Origin: Ailurus styani
Taxonomy: Eukaryota; Chordata; Mammalia; Carnivora; Ailuridae
Assembly (NCBI GenBank): GCA_002007465.1
Contig: LNAC01000136.1
Coordinates: 403,104 to 467,103, forward strand
DNA: 64,000 nucleotides
Direction: 5' to 3'
The position numbers and the translations under genes were made by a program. This document shows positions 1-10,456 of the stretch, in pieces. Numbering within the stretch: position 1 is the stretch's first letter; each line of letters starts with the position of its first letter. The notes below the pieces were generated by a model. That model ran no database searches, was not told the origin of the DNA, and saw only the letters and a program-made list of their open reading frames with translations.

Positions 1-195
1 TTTTTTTTTTTTTGGTTATTTATTTGAGAGAGGGAGTGAAGGGTGTGCGTGGAGTGGCAGGGGGGCGGGGGGGGGGGGAGACAAGCACACTCTGCCTTGG
101 GAGCTGGATGCGGGGCTCAGTCTCAGGATCCTGAGATCATGACCTGAACCCAGATCAGGAGTCGGCTGCTCAACCCGCTGAGCCACTAGGTGCCT
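1..195 (-). mobile_element. CAN-SINE, older type, cut by window edge
   Basis: Poly-T start, 'ATTTATTTGAGAGAG', a purine-rich body with a long G run (61-79), then 'CCTGAGATCATGACCTGAA' and 'GAGCCACTAGGTGCCT'. This is the complement of a tRNA-derived carnivore SINE. The box next to the head is diverged, which suggests an older copy. The tail may extend beyond the window. Confidence 0.88.
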
Positions 196-343
196 GGCTC
201 TTTTTTTGATCCACATTCTCTGTATTCTGCTCTTCCCCCGATAACAACTTTCTGAATCTTCAGATTCGGTCTATCTGCTCTGTTGTCCTGAAATGATTTG
301 TTCTCCTTCTGCTTGTACTTCTCCTTCTTACTTTTCTTGTTCA

Positions 344-837
344 CTTTCCCTGAAATAAAGTTAACGTTTGACCTTGCAAGCCTATGTGAACATGAACATT
401 TCACAGATGATTGTGAAGTTTTGCAAAGTTCATACCCAAAGTCGATTTATTTTCACACTTTCTAAAACTCTTCATTTTTTGATTTTGTATTCAAAACCTG
501 GGATGATCACAGGGAATCATTTCTGGTTAAGCCTAGAGACACCCATCAAAGTATTTTGTTATGTATTGCTTATTATTCAGCTTTCATTCATAGATTTTAG
601 TATTTATATATATTTGTCTGTAATTAAAAACTACATGTTTGGCAGTAAGGCTGTATTGAAATAAATGCTCATCACCAGATATTTCTTCTCTCATTTTCTT
701 TAATTGTATGCTTTTATTTATTTTCATTTACTTATGAGTTGGCTGGATTACACTTTCAGATAGATTTTTCATGAAGGGTCCGTGGAGAATATATTTGTGT
801 TCTTGTGTATTTGAGAATGCTTTTTTTTTTTTTTAAG
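344..837. repeat. First copy of a 494 bp duplicated segment ending at an N
   Basis: Begins 'CTTTCCCTGAAATAAAG' and ends in a T run plus 'AAG' directly before the N at 838. The sequence right after the N repeats it from the same first base at an offset of 495 bp. The 98-codon frame at 368-664 recurs unchanged at 863-1159. Apart from T-run length I saw no difference, so this is most likely the end of one contig overlapping the start of the next. Confidence 0.9.
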
Positions 838-838
838 N
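838..838. other. Single-N assembly junction
   Basis: One N between two essentially identical segments. The left copy stops a few bases into the poly-T of a SINE that the right copy continues through, so the break sits at a repeat boundary. Confidence 0.95.
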
Positions 839-1331
839 CTTTCCCTGAAATAAAGTTAACGTTTGACCTTGCAAGCCTATGTGAACATGAACATTTCACA
901 GATGATTGTGAAGTTTTGCAAAGTTCATACCCAAAGTCGATTTATTTTCACACTTTCTAAAACTCTTCATTTTTTGATTTTGTATTCAAAACCTGGGATG
1001 ATCACAGGGAATCATTTCTGGTTAAGCCTAGAGACACCCATCAAAGTATTTTGTTATGTATTGCTTATTATTCAGCTTTCATTCATAGATTTTAGTATTT
1101 ATATATATTTGTCTGTAATTAAAAACTACATGTTTGGCAGTAAGGCTGTATTGAAATAAATGCTCATCACCAGATATTTCTTCTCTCATTTTCTTTAATT
1201 GTATGCTTTTATTTATTTTCATTTACTTATGAGTTGGCTGGATTACACTTTCAGATAGATTTTTCATGAAGGGTCCGTGGAGAATATATTTGTGTTCTTG
1301 TGTATTTGAGAATGCTTTTTTTTTTTTTAAG
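839..1331. repeat. Second copy of the 494 bp segment
   Basis: Same sequence as 344-837 with one T fewer in the terminal homopolymer. It runs on into the SINE at 1316. If the duplication is an artefact, true genomic length here is about 495 bp shorter. The frame at 863-1159 is AT-rich, has no recognisable motif and should not be called a gene. Confidence 0.9.
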
Positions 1332-1531
1332 ATTTATTTATTTATTTATTTATTTATTTGACAGAGAGAGAGAGAGAGAGAGATCACAAGTAGGCAGAGA
1401 GGCAGGCAAAGTGAGGAGGAAGCAGGCTCCCCACCAAGCAGGGAGCCCAATGTGGGGCTCGATCCCAGGACCCTGAGATCATGACCTGAGCCGAAGGCAG
1501 AGGCTTTAACCCACTGAGCCCCCAGGGGCCC
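1316..1531 (-). mobile_element. CAN-SINE, 'GAGGCTTTAACCC' subtype
   Basis: Poly-T, 'AAGATTTATTTATTT', (AG)n, 'CACAAGTAGGCAGAGAGGCAG', 'GGGGCTCGATCCCAGGACC' and 'GAGGCTTTAACCCACTGAGCC'. It is flanked by 56 bp direct repeats at 1260-1315 and 1534-1589 that differ at only three positions. Confidence 0.93.
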
Positions 1532-1589
1532 TATTTTTCATGAAGGGTCCATGGAGAATATATTTGCGTTCTTGTGTATTTGAGCATGC

Positions 1590-3985
1590 CTTTCTGTGGA
1601 GTTCATGTGCTAACGACGGCGTGCATGGGGACAGCATTTTCGGACTGTGCATCTTTTCCACCCACATTGCTTGCAGCTTGGTGACTGTTGCTCCATTGTG
1701 TCCTGACATCTACATTGGATGAGAAGGCTGCATCAGCCAGATAGTTTTTTCTCTGTGATTTGCTTTTTCTCGCTGGATGTCTCCTTCTTTCCTTAACACA
1801 GAAGTTTAGTAACTTCACCAGGTTTTGCTTCAGTATTTGATGTTCTTTATTACTTATCCTGAAGCACTCTGACCCCTTTCCATCTGTATATTTATCCTTT
1901 CATTTCAGGCATCTTCCCCAATTTATCGTTGAATATCTTCTCTATTCCATAGGAATGTTTTGCTTCTTTAGGCACGCCAGTTCGTCATATGTTGGAGTTC
2001 TGTCGTTTCTCTACCAGAGCTGTCAAACTGGCCTCTGACTGCTTCATTTCTCCATGCTTTGCCTTGTGGGATTTGCTCAGATTTCTTCGCTGCAACACTG
2101 ATTGGGCAGTGGTTGGCCTGTAACTGGCATGTGCTAATAAGTAGGTTTAGAATGACGGAACTTCCTGCTCTACAGTTTTTATTCTTCGACTTCATTTTTA
2201 AGTTTTTTTTTCTCCCTCCTTATGTCCTTTCTTAGCTCTGACCGTTTCTTTTTGCCTTATTCCATTTTTTTAATAGCCTATTTCAAACAGTCCATGTTTT
2301 CTTAAATTTTCTTAATAGTACAGAATGGTTATATGTTGGGTTTTTTTTTTTCTTCTTCTTCTGTTTCCTAGAGTAAATCTTCCATAGTGTTGTCTTCATT
2401 TTCCTTTTTGCATGTTCTGTGCGTTGTCTTCAGTTTCTTTGGAGTGTTCCCAACTTTGTCTGGCCCTACTCTGTCCAAAAATGGTGTGGGTGGAATCTCA
2501 TTGACTTCTGGCCTGTTTGTCTTGGGTCTGTCCGTGTCCGTCCCATAGCCCGTGAGTCGGAGGGCTGACAGACAGTGGTCTGTGTTCAGTCCCCCGCTTG
2601 CCAGAGGACGGTGGTCGGGAAGGCTCCGTGACAGCCGCAGCTTCATTCTGCAAGCTTTGCGGCAGCTTCATCCTGAGCTCACACCACCGCCGGGGTAGGT
2701 AGCAAGGCAAGTTTCAGCTAGGCGTTCCTTACCCTTCCTTACTCTTCACCGCAGGACCTTTGCCTCTCGCAGCCGTCCGCCGGGCAGTGTTGGATGAGCA
2801 GGAGGGCCGCGCGTTTCCCCAGACGGCTCTCTGCTTGCTCCTTCTGTATTGCTTCTGATTGATAAGTGCTTTGCTATTATTAACACAGATGAGGTTTTTC
2901 TCTCTGCTTTTCTTTTTTCGTACATTCTGAGGGGTGGAAAGGAAGTTATTGTTGTTGTTTTTTAGAGCCCTTTGCTTTCTTTCCAGGAAGTCTGCCTTAT
3001 GAGTCTTGATGACTACAATGAACGAACACATGTGAAGTTTTTCAAGGAGAGTTTTAATTATAGAATCCTGTTAAGAATGTGCCTTAAGGTCCAAGCTTGC
3101 ACCCCACACTTGAGTCACCTCCTCAGCGTCCCCCAGTTTATTGTAAGCTTGCTGCCCTCTGTATTGAGTGGTGGCAACATCATCCCCTGAGAGGAATTCA
3201 TTCTTTGGTCATCTCTCTTTGTTAGGAACTTTCCAGATATTGGGCAGTAATCTGTCCTGAAACTCATTTCGGTTTCCATCCTTTGGGGACACTGGGACTC
3301 TGGAACCCAGTGGAACGTGTCTGCTTTTCCAGCTAATTGAGGTTGGCCTCATGATGCTCCTGGGCCTCGCTTTCTTCTTTATGTGAAGCATGATGGGTTC
3401 TTTCCATTGTTTTTCAAAAGCAGGAATGAAACCTTGTCCTGTAGCATCCGAGTTGTTTTCTTTTTCAAACAACAAACACCTGTCATGGAACCCAGCACTT
3501 GCAGTGTGGTTATGAAGTCAGAGGAGATGCTATTTCGGCATCTTCTCCCAAACTGAGATATATGTGAGTCCAGAAATCTTTGTCTTTTGTCTAAATAAAC
3601 CATTCTAAGAAATAGAGCAATTTTGAGTGCAGAGGGCCTCCGTAACTATTTTTTGCCAGCACCTTGTTTGTTCTTTTTTTCCCCCCAATGTAATGCGACA
3701 CGGCTAACCGTGTTTTAACGTATGGGCATCTGTGATCTGCATACAGTCCCTTCACTTTTGCATTTCCCTTTATCATGTTTTTACATGGATTCCTCCCTTT
3801 CCCCCCAGTTGCTGGGAGTATTTATTCCTATTGAATTTCATCTTTATTCTGGGAGAACATCCTTCCAAGGTCAAGATCATTTAAACTTTTTTTTTCCAAC
3901 TTCTAGCATTTGTATTCCTACCCAGTTCATTCTCAGAGGAAAGTAGATGAACCTATTACAATGAGATTCATAAAGAATTGCATCA
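1590..3985. other. T-rich non-coding stretch, no gene seen
   Basis: Pyrimidine-rich sequence with many short T runs. Some phrases (for example around 2360-2460) recall the antisense of ancient L1 5' regions, but I could not align them confidently. ORFs on both strands are under 100 codons, overlap each other and lack known motifs. A moderately CpG-bearing patch lies at 2540-2820. Confidence 0.5.
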
Positions 3986-4163
3986 GGGGGCGCCTGGGTG
4001 GCTCAGTGGGCTAAGTGTCTGCCTTCAGCTCAGGTCATGATCCTGGAATCCCAGTATCGAGTCCCACATCAGGCTCCCTGCTCAGTAGGGAGTCTGCTTC
4101 TCCCTCTGACCCTTCCCCTTCTCATGCTCTCTCTCTCTCATTCTCTCTCTCAAAGAAAAAAAA
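3986..4163 (+). mobile_element. CAN-SINE, forward
   Basis: Starts 'GGGGGCGCCTGGGTGGCTC', continues 'CTGCCTTCAGCTCAGGTCATG' and 'CTGCTCAGTAGGGAGTCTGC', and ends in (CT)n and poly-A. Flanks show a near duplicate (AATTGCATCAGG / AGTTGCATCAGG). The 181-codon frame at 4015-4560 begins inside this SINE and is not a gene. Confidence 0.93.
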
Positions 4164-7045
4164 AGAGTTGCATCAGGAAGAAGTATTTTTTGTTAATACT
4201 GTCAGTAAAGATGTGGGAGGTATTAGATTTCAGGACAGATCCCCACAGTCTGTCATTCAGTATGAATATCTGGTTGATTCCAAGTCTATAACTTTGTTGT
4301 TTACTTATCTAAAAGATATAGTAAAGCCAAAAATACACTACTTGAATTTGACTTCATATTTAATTTGTGTTGGTGTAAAAGAGAATAGAGAAATCAAGAG
4401 AAGATTCATCTACTCTTCCTTCCTCATCTGTGGCCTGGTCTCCTGTCATAGAAGGGCATCAGGTTGGCCTGCCTGCCTGGGCCTCTCACACATGACTGCA
4501 TTTTGGGAAAAGGGGAGGTGTGGATGGTCTGTTTTAATCACTCCTTATTACACATCCTAAAGTTTGGTGCAACCATGATCGTTAAGGAAGGAAGGAACAT
4601 TTTTTGATTCCGTGTCCTCTGTGAGTTCAAATGTCCATGTAGAACTAAAGGATTATTTTTGGAGAAGCAAATGGCATTTGGTCCCTATTTGTTTTTTGGC
4701 CAAATTGGTCTAATCTCTCTTTTTCTTCCCATAAAGTAAATGGTTCTTAAAGTGAGAAAGCCAACTTACAATTCTGTATACTTATTTTACAGAGTTGGAC
4801 ATTGTGCTCACATTTTTAGCAATAATATTAAAGTTTTTCATTTAGGAGATTGAATAGTGGAGTGGAGGTGTTTTGTTTTGTTTTGTTTTGTTTTTTTTAA
4901 TCTACCTATCTGATTATTTCATATAAGATAAGCTCAGTTCTTCCAGTTGGATGGTGGTGATCATGATGGGATGGGAGTTGGTAGCAAATAATTCTGTTTC
5001 TTGGGCAAAGAATTGAGATGGGCTCTTGCTCTCCTTTGCCCCTGCTTCTTGGTTGAGTCAGGCCTGTGCCCATGTAGCTGTCAACCATGGGTAGAAGGCC
5101 CTTTGTCACAGTGGAGGATGCTGATTTCAGGACAGTGGTCGGCCCAGGATGTTACCTTTTTTCTAGAACTTTTCACCAAAAAGGTGATTTTGCGAAGCAT
5201 GTCCCCTTCAGAGGGGAGGTCATTCTCCCTGGCCTTGTCTGTGTGTGGTGGCCCTTCAGTCTTCTCAAACATTTTAACGTCATTGCTCCGAGCCTCACCT
5301 TGTTGGAAAGACGGGCGCATTGCCTGTAAGCGGTGCTGTCTGGAGTAAGTTTGTTTCCTCATTAATTTGGTAATGTACCAGAATGACTTCTAGTCCAGCC
5401 CCAATTATTATACCTTGTCAGAATGCCTGAGGACATTTTTGTTTCCTCCGCTCTAACCCATGAGAATTATTCTAACACAATTTTTGGCCTTTACATGAAT
5501 GTTTTAAAATTGTTCTCTACCTGGATTTGGAACACGGCACACTGTCCCAAATCCAGTTACAGTGAACAAGATGTTAGATGCCTTTCTGGAAATTTCAGCC
5601 TTGGAAGCCAAACTGAGTTTTAAAAAAATCTGCTGACTGTGTAGGGATAAATTATGACCACGTTCCAAGATGTGTGGAATCTCGCAAGGTAACGATCCCA
5701 TGTTGGAAGTATCCCCGATTTACCACAGTGCTGTTTAAAGAGCCGCCTTCATGGTAAGTGTGTGTCTTGTGTAATCTCAGTGGTCAAGATTCCTTTTCAG
5801 AAAAAAATGTGGTTGTGCTGACATTTGCTTTGAGCAAATGAAGCATAGTTCATATCTGTTGAAATTGAAATTAATAATACATGAGTGCTTTCCCGACCCT
5901 CTTTGTGTGTTCTTGCATAGAAATTTTTAGAACTCATGGTAAATCAGATGGTGCAGAGGCTGTTTGATTTTTTCCCCCCCGTCTTCTCTGTTTTCCAGTG
6001 GGTGGCTTGCTGGAGCAAGGGAATGCAGTGAACAAATGTATCAACATCAGAATCTGTATTTGTACAAGTTTATTTCTTTTATTAAAAATTAAATATTTTG
6101 GTATAAAGGCTTTCATTTTCTTAAGTGTCCTTTGTTTGCGAAAGAAAATCATCTTTTGGATTGCTCTTTAGTGTGCTTTCAAGTGTTCTTTTCCAGCTGA
6201 AAATGGAAGATAAGGGACAAATATTAGTCCTTATTCTTTTATTGGCAAGCGTTTTCCCTTGTGATTGTTCCTTTCTTCATACTCCCTGGGAGATGAATAA
6301 GTTAGAAGCAAACTTCACTTATCTTGAAACCATGAGGACTTAGTGTTTGTACCAGTGCTTGGTAGGTACAAAATGCAGTCTGGGCACTGCCCCCCCACCC
6401 CATCTCCCTACGCTCAGCAGGGGGAATCTGCATTGGTTTAGGACTCCTGCAAAGCCCAGCAGTCGAGGTTGCAAAGAGTGCTGGGCTCCGTTGTCATTTT
6501 CACGAGGAACAACAGCAGGCAGAGGGCTGAAACTCGGTAGCAAAGAACTGAAATTTACTCCTGACTGGCCAAGAAATGCACCCGGTTGCCCCACGTGATC
6601 TTTTTGGCGAGATCTTTTCAGTGCAGCCTAGGCGTTATCTCTAAGGTTAAGAAAATTGTGCATTACGTTGCAAAATCTCCTGAGTTTGAAGGGAAGTCTG
6701 AAACCTGACTTCTTTGCTTTAGGTAGTTTTAAGTTCCCATAAACAGGTAGGCATCTGAACTTGCTTCATAACTTTGCGGTAAGTTTACAAAAGATAGGTT
6801 CAGGAGACCTTCAGATAAGTATTGTTTCTGAAAGCATGATAAAACGAAAGGGGAGAAGCACTGTCTCTGTTTAAAAGATGCTTTAGAAATGTTTTAGTCT
6901 TGGGGTTTTAGGTGATTTATTTTTTTGGTAGTGCTAATTAGATACATGCCGAGAACAAGGGGAAAAGCAATAGTAGGTTTATTCTGTATTGTGCGGTGAG
7001 GTTTTTTTCCTGCTGATATTTTTGGGTTTAAAAACTAACTTTTTT
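4164..7045. other. Mostly unique DNA, no confident gene
   Basis: No recognisable repeat apart from a (TTTTG)n tract near 4871. An open frame of about 45 codons (5617-5751, + strand) stops exactly at the TAA of a good 5' splice-site match (ATG|GTAAGTG at 5752), but the upstream acceptor is weak. Several ORFs at 5000-5360 overlap on both strands and look like chance frames. Confidence 0.4.
4871..4898. repeat. (TTTTG)n microsatellite
   Basis: Four TTTTG units followed by a T run; a simple repeat of probable poly-A-tail origin. Confidence 0.85.
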
Positions 7046-7246
7046 GGGACACCTGGGTGGCTCTGATCTGACTCTTGATTTTGGCTCAGGTCCTGACCCA
7101 GGGCCGTGAGATCGGTCCCTGCTGGGGCTCCACGCTCAGTACAGAGTCTGCTTGAGATTCTCTCTCTCCTTCTTCTCTCCCTCCCCCGCTCGTGTGCACG
7201 TGCGGGCTCTCTCTCAAATAAATAAATACTATCTGAAAAAAAAAAA
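7046..7246 (+). mobile_element. CAN-SINE, forward
   Basis: Head 'GGGACACCTGGGTGGCTC', body 'GACTCTTGATTTTGGCTCAG', CT-rich region and (AAATAA)n/poly-A end. The target site is duplicated as 'CTAACTTTTTTG' before and 'CCAACTTTTTTG' after. Confidence 0.9.
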
Positions 7247-7668
7247 GCCAACTTTTTTGTGGGGAAGGGGAGGAGGAAGAGGAGGTAGGGGGTAAAAGGC
7301 AACCTTTTTTTTGGTTAGTTCCATATCTCAGGGTAAGAAGACAGCTCTAATGAATTGGGATCTTGTGGGACAGGAGCTACATATTTCTTTTTTTATTGAC
7401 ATAATTGCAGCCAGATGGAAATGTGTAATTACATTTCTTATTATACATACATAATGGATTTGTTTTATGTCTTACTACTTCCTGAAATTAGCCAACAGGT
7501 TAGAACAAATTTTTCCAAGGAGAACTGGCATATGTACCTACATCCTTGTCTACAACATACCCCACCTCCCTCAAATACTGTTTATGGCAGTTTGCCTCTG
7601 GGTAAGTCAGCAGGGCTTTAAGCCAGTAGTGTGATTAGAACTCAAGCTCTAAGACTATGTTATGACCC
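7247..7668. other. Unique DNA, no gene called
   Basis: Contains a + frame at 7415-7621 with a good 5' splice-site match (CTGG|GTAAGTCAG, about 7605) and a weak AG upstream. The translation has no family I know and such pairings arise easily by chance. Confidence 0.3.
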
Positions 7669-8208
7669 TGTGCAGGAAAGAGTTAACACAGCAGGTCTGA
7701 CTGTTCTCCTTGGAAGGGCCTTGCTTGAGGATTGACCCTTGGTTGGTGCCCAGGAACTTGGATTTCTAGAGAGTTTCCACCACCCTCAGGACTGATTACA
7801 GTGGCTCATGGTGGCCTAAACTGTACAAACTGTGGTTTATGTTGAGCACCTGCTTTTCTTTTGGGAGTCTGGAAGTTTGTCAGTGCTAGGCAGATGGTGC
7901 CTACTTGAATGACCCCTGCTAAGAACCCTGGACTCCGAGGCTCAGGTGAGCTTCCCCGGAAAACAGCAGGTCACGTGTGTTGTCACAGCTTGTTGCCTGG
8001 GGGGATTAAGTGCATCCGGTGGGACTCCCGGGGGAAGGGACTCTTGGAAACCTGCACCCGGTTTCTTCCAGACTCGCCCTGTGAGCCTTTTCCCATTGCT
8101 GATTTTGCTTTGTTGCAATAAATCAGAGCCTGAGTGCAACTGTGAGCTGTCCTAGGAGTCTCCCAGGTGAACTCTTGAGCCTGGGACCCCTGGGGCAGAC
8201 CCCATCGT
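7669..8208 (+). mobile_element. Solitary LTR of an endogenous retrovirus-like element
   Basis: A segment beginning TGTGCAGGAAAGAG, GC-richer than its surroundings, with a polyadenylation signal AATAAA at 8117-8122 in a 'TTGCAATAAATCAGAGCC' context typical of LTR R regions, and ending near 'GGCAGACCCC'. No gag, pol or env reading frame lies next to it, so it is a lone LTR. It reads like an ERVL/MaLR-age mammalian LTR, but I cannot fix the family or exact ends. The overlapping short ORFs are not genes. Confidence 0.6.
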
Positions 8209-8634
8209 CATCAGCTTCTGAAGGTCTCAGTCAGGTTCACGTGTGGTGCTCTGGGCCTGTCACCAGAGGCTGCACTGGGGTGTGAGAGTAACACGGGATG
8301 ATGATGTTCATTAAGTTCCTTGACAGCACCAAATCACTAACCAAATTAAGGCACAGTGGTAGTATGATTATTTTTCTTCTTCCATAATGTTTTGCTCACT
8401 GCTGAGAGTCGGACATGATTGTGGATGCATAGGACACTCGGTTATTTACCCTTCAGGTGGTCTTAGGCCTCTTTCTCCAAACTGGACCGCAAACCCCCAC
8501 TGTCCCAGTGGGCTGCGCTTACGGAGGGACGGACGATGGGGCACAGCGGGGACGTGACCTCCCCATGCTCCCTGCGCGGTTCACATTGCTCTCATGTGAC
8601 TTCTCTTAAACTCTACGTATTATGATTATCTTCT
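8209..8634. other. Unique DNA, nothing specific
   Basis: Mixed composition with no repeat or reading frame of note. Confidence 0.4.
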
Positions 8635-8945
8635 GTTCAAACCACGAATTTCTTCCCACTAGTTGCAAAATAAAGGCCAAGATACCTTCATTTGCCAGTC
8701 AGAGATTCATCTGACCCCATCCTTCCTTTCTAGCCTCATTGCTTACGGCTCACCTGCGAGCATCTGACACTCCTGCTAAACCCAGCTCTTGGGCGTGAAT
8801 GCTTTTCCTTCCCTTTCCTGTCTTCACATCTTCATTGCTATCCTCCCTCCCCCAGTCCACCCGCCGGCTGCCTTTTCCTCCCACCACCAGTGCATGTGCA
8901 AAGCTGCCTCTTCCTGAGCAGCTCTGATCTCTGTATTAGTTGGAG
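8635..8945 (+). mobile_element. L2 (LINE-2) 3' fragment
   Basis: Order of phrases matches the mammalian L2 consensus as I know it: 'AAAATAAAGGCCAAGATACC', 'CTGACCCCATCC', 'CTAGCCTCATTGC', 'TTCCTTCCCTTTCC', then 'GCATGTGCAAAGCTG'. It is heavily diverged. Confidence 0.55.
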
Positions 8946-9123
8946 TCTCCCTGAACGCCCAGGACGTCTTATCTTTGTCGCGTGTCTGTGTTCATTGGGT
9001 ATGTGCGGGAGGCCTCGATGGGCGGGCGGAGGCGGGAGACAGCTTGTGCGTTATTAAGCTAGCCCCTTGGGTGGGCAGCCGGGGGCTCAAGCTTGGGGAG
9101 AAGCTCTGGTTGATGGTGTGGGG

Positions 9124-9185
9124 TAGGGCTTCTCAGACATTAACATGCACGACACCCAGCTGGGGACTTGGTTAAAATGCGGAGG
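9124..9185. mobile_element. MER5-like DNA transposon fragment
   Basis: 'CTTCTCAGACATTAACATGC' and 'GGGGACTTGGTTAAAATGC' match the MER5/hAT pattern (…CTCAAACATTAACGTGCAT…TTGTTAAAATGCAGA). The minus-strand frame at 9087-9602 runs through it and is therefore rejected as a gene. Confidence 0.6.
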
Positions 9186-9980
9186 CAGACGGCCACGCGC
9201 AGAAGACGGCGCGTGTGCCTTTCTCACAAGCTCCTGCGTGCCGCTGACTCTGCTGGTGTGGGGTTTGCAGACCGCGTTTTGGAGAACGGCGAAGCTATCA
9301 AGTTGTCCCTCCTGAAGGGTGAGGGGGCTGGGGTGTTCACATACCCACTCAGGGCGCTCATTAGGTGGGGGCTGCCTCGCCACCGCTGGCCTGTCCAGTG
9401 GCTGTCCCGGGGCGGGGGGGGGGGCTGCCAGCCCACAGGCAGAGAGGCACAGACACCTGCAGTTTGGGAGTCTGCTTTGGGGCTTCAGACCTAGTGGGCT
9501 CCGGCTCGTAATTACGGTTACCGATACGCTTCTCTTCCTCCACGCCAGACTACCCGATCCCTGAAGGTGGGGTCTGCAATAAATCTTCTTCCCTAGCAGC
9601 ATCTAGCACACGCTTTTGTGTTTGCACAAGGTGTGAATTGCTGCTGCCCTCCGCTGTGGTCGAATGTCACATGTGCAGTTGATGGTGTAGTTCACTGACA
9701 GACTCCACTTTGTCATCCCCAGCCGCAAGGCCTAAGGTACAGGTCCACCGCCAAGAGAGCCTCCTTCCTAGGTGCGCATCTCTGAAGGTAACCGTGGCCT
9801 GGTCCTTGGGGGCCAGAGTTAACAGGTACAAGAGAGGAGAGTGCCCTGGAAGGAAGCAAAATCACTCCTTCAAGGATTTGTAACACAATTTTAAGGGGAA
9901 AACCGGAAAAATGGCTCAGGAGAAGAATTCTGGCGAGATAGTTTTGGAGTAGCTATCGCTACCTCATCTAATTTTCCCTC
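9186..9980. other. GC-rich stretch with G run, no gene called
   Basis: Raised GC and CpG at 9180-9500, with GGGGCGGGGGGGGGGG at 9410-9424 that could form a G-quadruplex. Three overlapping frames on opposite strands (171, 108 and 81 codons) give proline/arginine-rich translations typical of GC-rich non-coding DNA. Confidence 0.4.
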
Positions 9981-9992
9981 TTGAAGGCACTT

Positions 9993-10112
9993 AAAAAAAA
10001 ATTTTTTTTTTTTTTTTAAATAGGGTAATCTCTATGCCCACTGTGGGGCTTGAGCTCACGACCCTGATATCAAGAGTCACATGCTCTTCTGACTGAGCCG
10101 GCCGGGTGCCCA
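9993..10112 (-). mobile_element. Short CAN-SINE variant
   Basis: A/T-run tail then 'GTAATCTCTATGCCCACTG', 'GGGGCTTGAGCTCACGACCC', 'ATCAAGAGTCACATGCTC' and 'GGGTGCCC'. This is the shorter 'ATCAAGAGTC' subtype lacking the CT-rich body. Perfect target-site duplication TTGAAGGCACTT at 9981-9992 and 10113-10124. Confidence 0.92.
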
Positions 10113-10234
10113 TTGAAGGCACTTTTCTATTCATTCCTTCAGGGATTTCTGTTCTTTGTTTTACATATGTTTTCATGTTTGATCGATTTTCCCTTATGAG
10201 GAACAAAAATTTGGTTTTCTAATCATAAAGTTTA

Positions 10235-10440
10235 TTTTATTTTATTTTTAAAGATTTTATTTATTTATTTCACAGCGGGAGAGAGATCACAAGGAGGCAG
10301 AGAGGCAGGCAGAGAGAGACAGGGGGAAGCAGGCTCCCTGCCGAGCAGAGAGCCCGATGCGGGCCTCGATCCCAGGACCCTGAGATCATGACCTGAGCCG
10401 AAAGCAGAGGCTTTAACCTACTGAGCCACCCAGGCGCCCA
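10235..10440 (-). mobile_element. CAN-SINE, 'GAGGCTTTAACC' subtype
   Basis: 'TTTTAAAGATTTTATTTATT', 'CACAAGGAGGCAGAGAGGCAG', 'GCGGGCCTCGATCCCAGGACC', 'GAGGCTTTAACCTACTGAGCC' and 'AGGCGCCC'. Perfect 16 bp target-site duplication CTAATCATAAAGTTTA at 10219-10234 and 10441-10456, so the insertion looks recent. Confidence 0.96.
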
Positions 10441-10456
10441 CTAATCATAAAGTTTA

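Noticed and set aside
368..1159. Two identical 98-codon frames, as if a duplicated gene
   Set aside because: They are the same sequence repeated across an N, AT-rich and without motif; most likely an assembly overlap.
4015..4560. 181-codon + strand frame
   Set aside because: It starts inside a CAN-SINE and includes its CT-rich body and poly-A as Leu/Ser and Lys runs.
9087..9602. 171-codon minus-strand frame
   Set aside because: It includes a MER5 fragment and GC-rich DNA with competing frames on the other strand; no domain.
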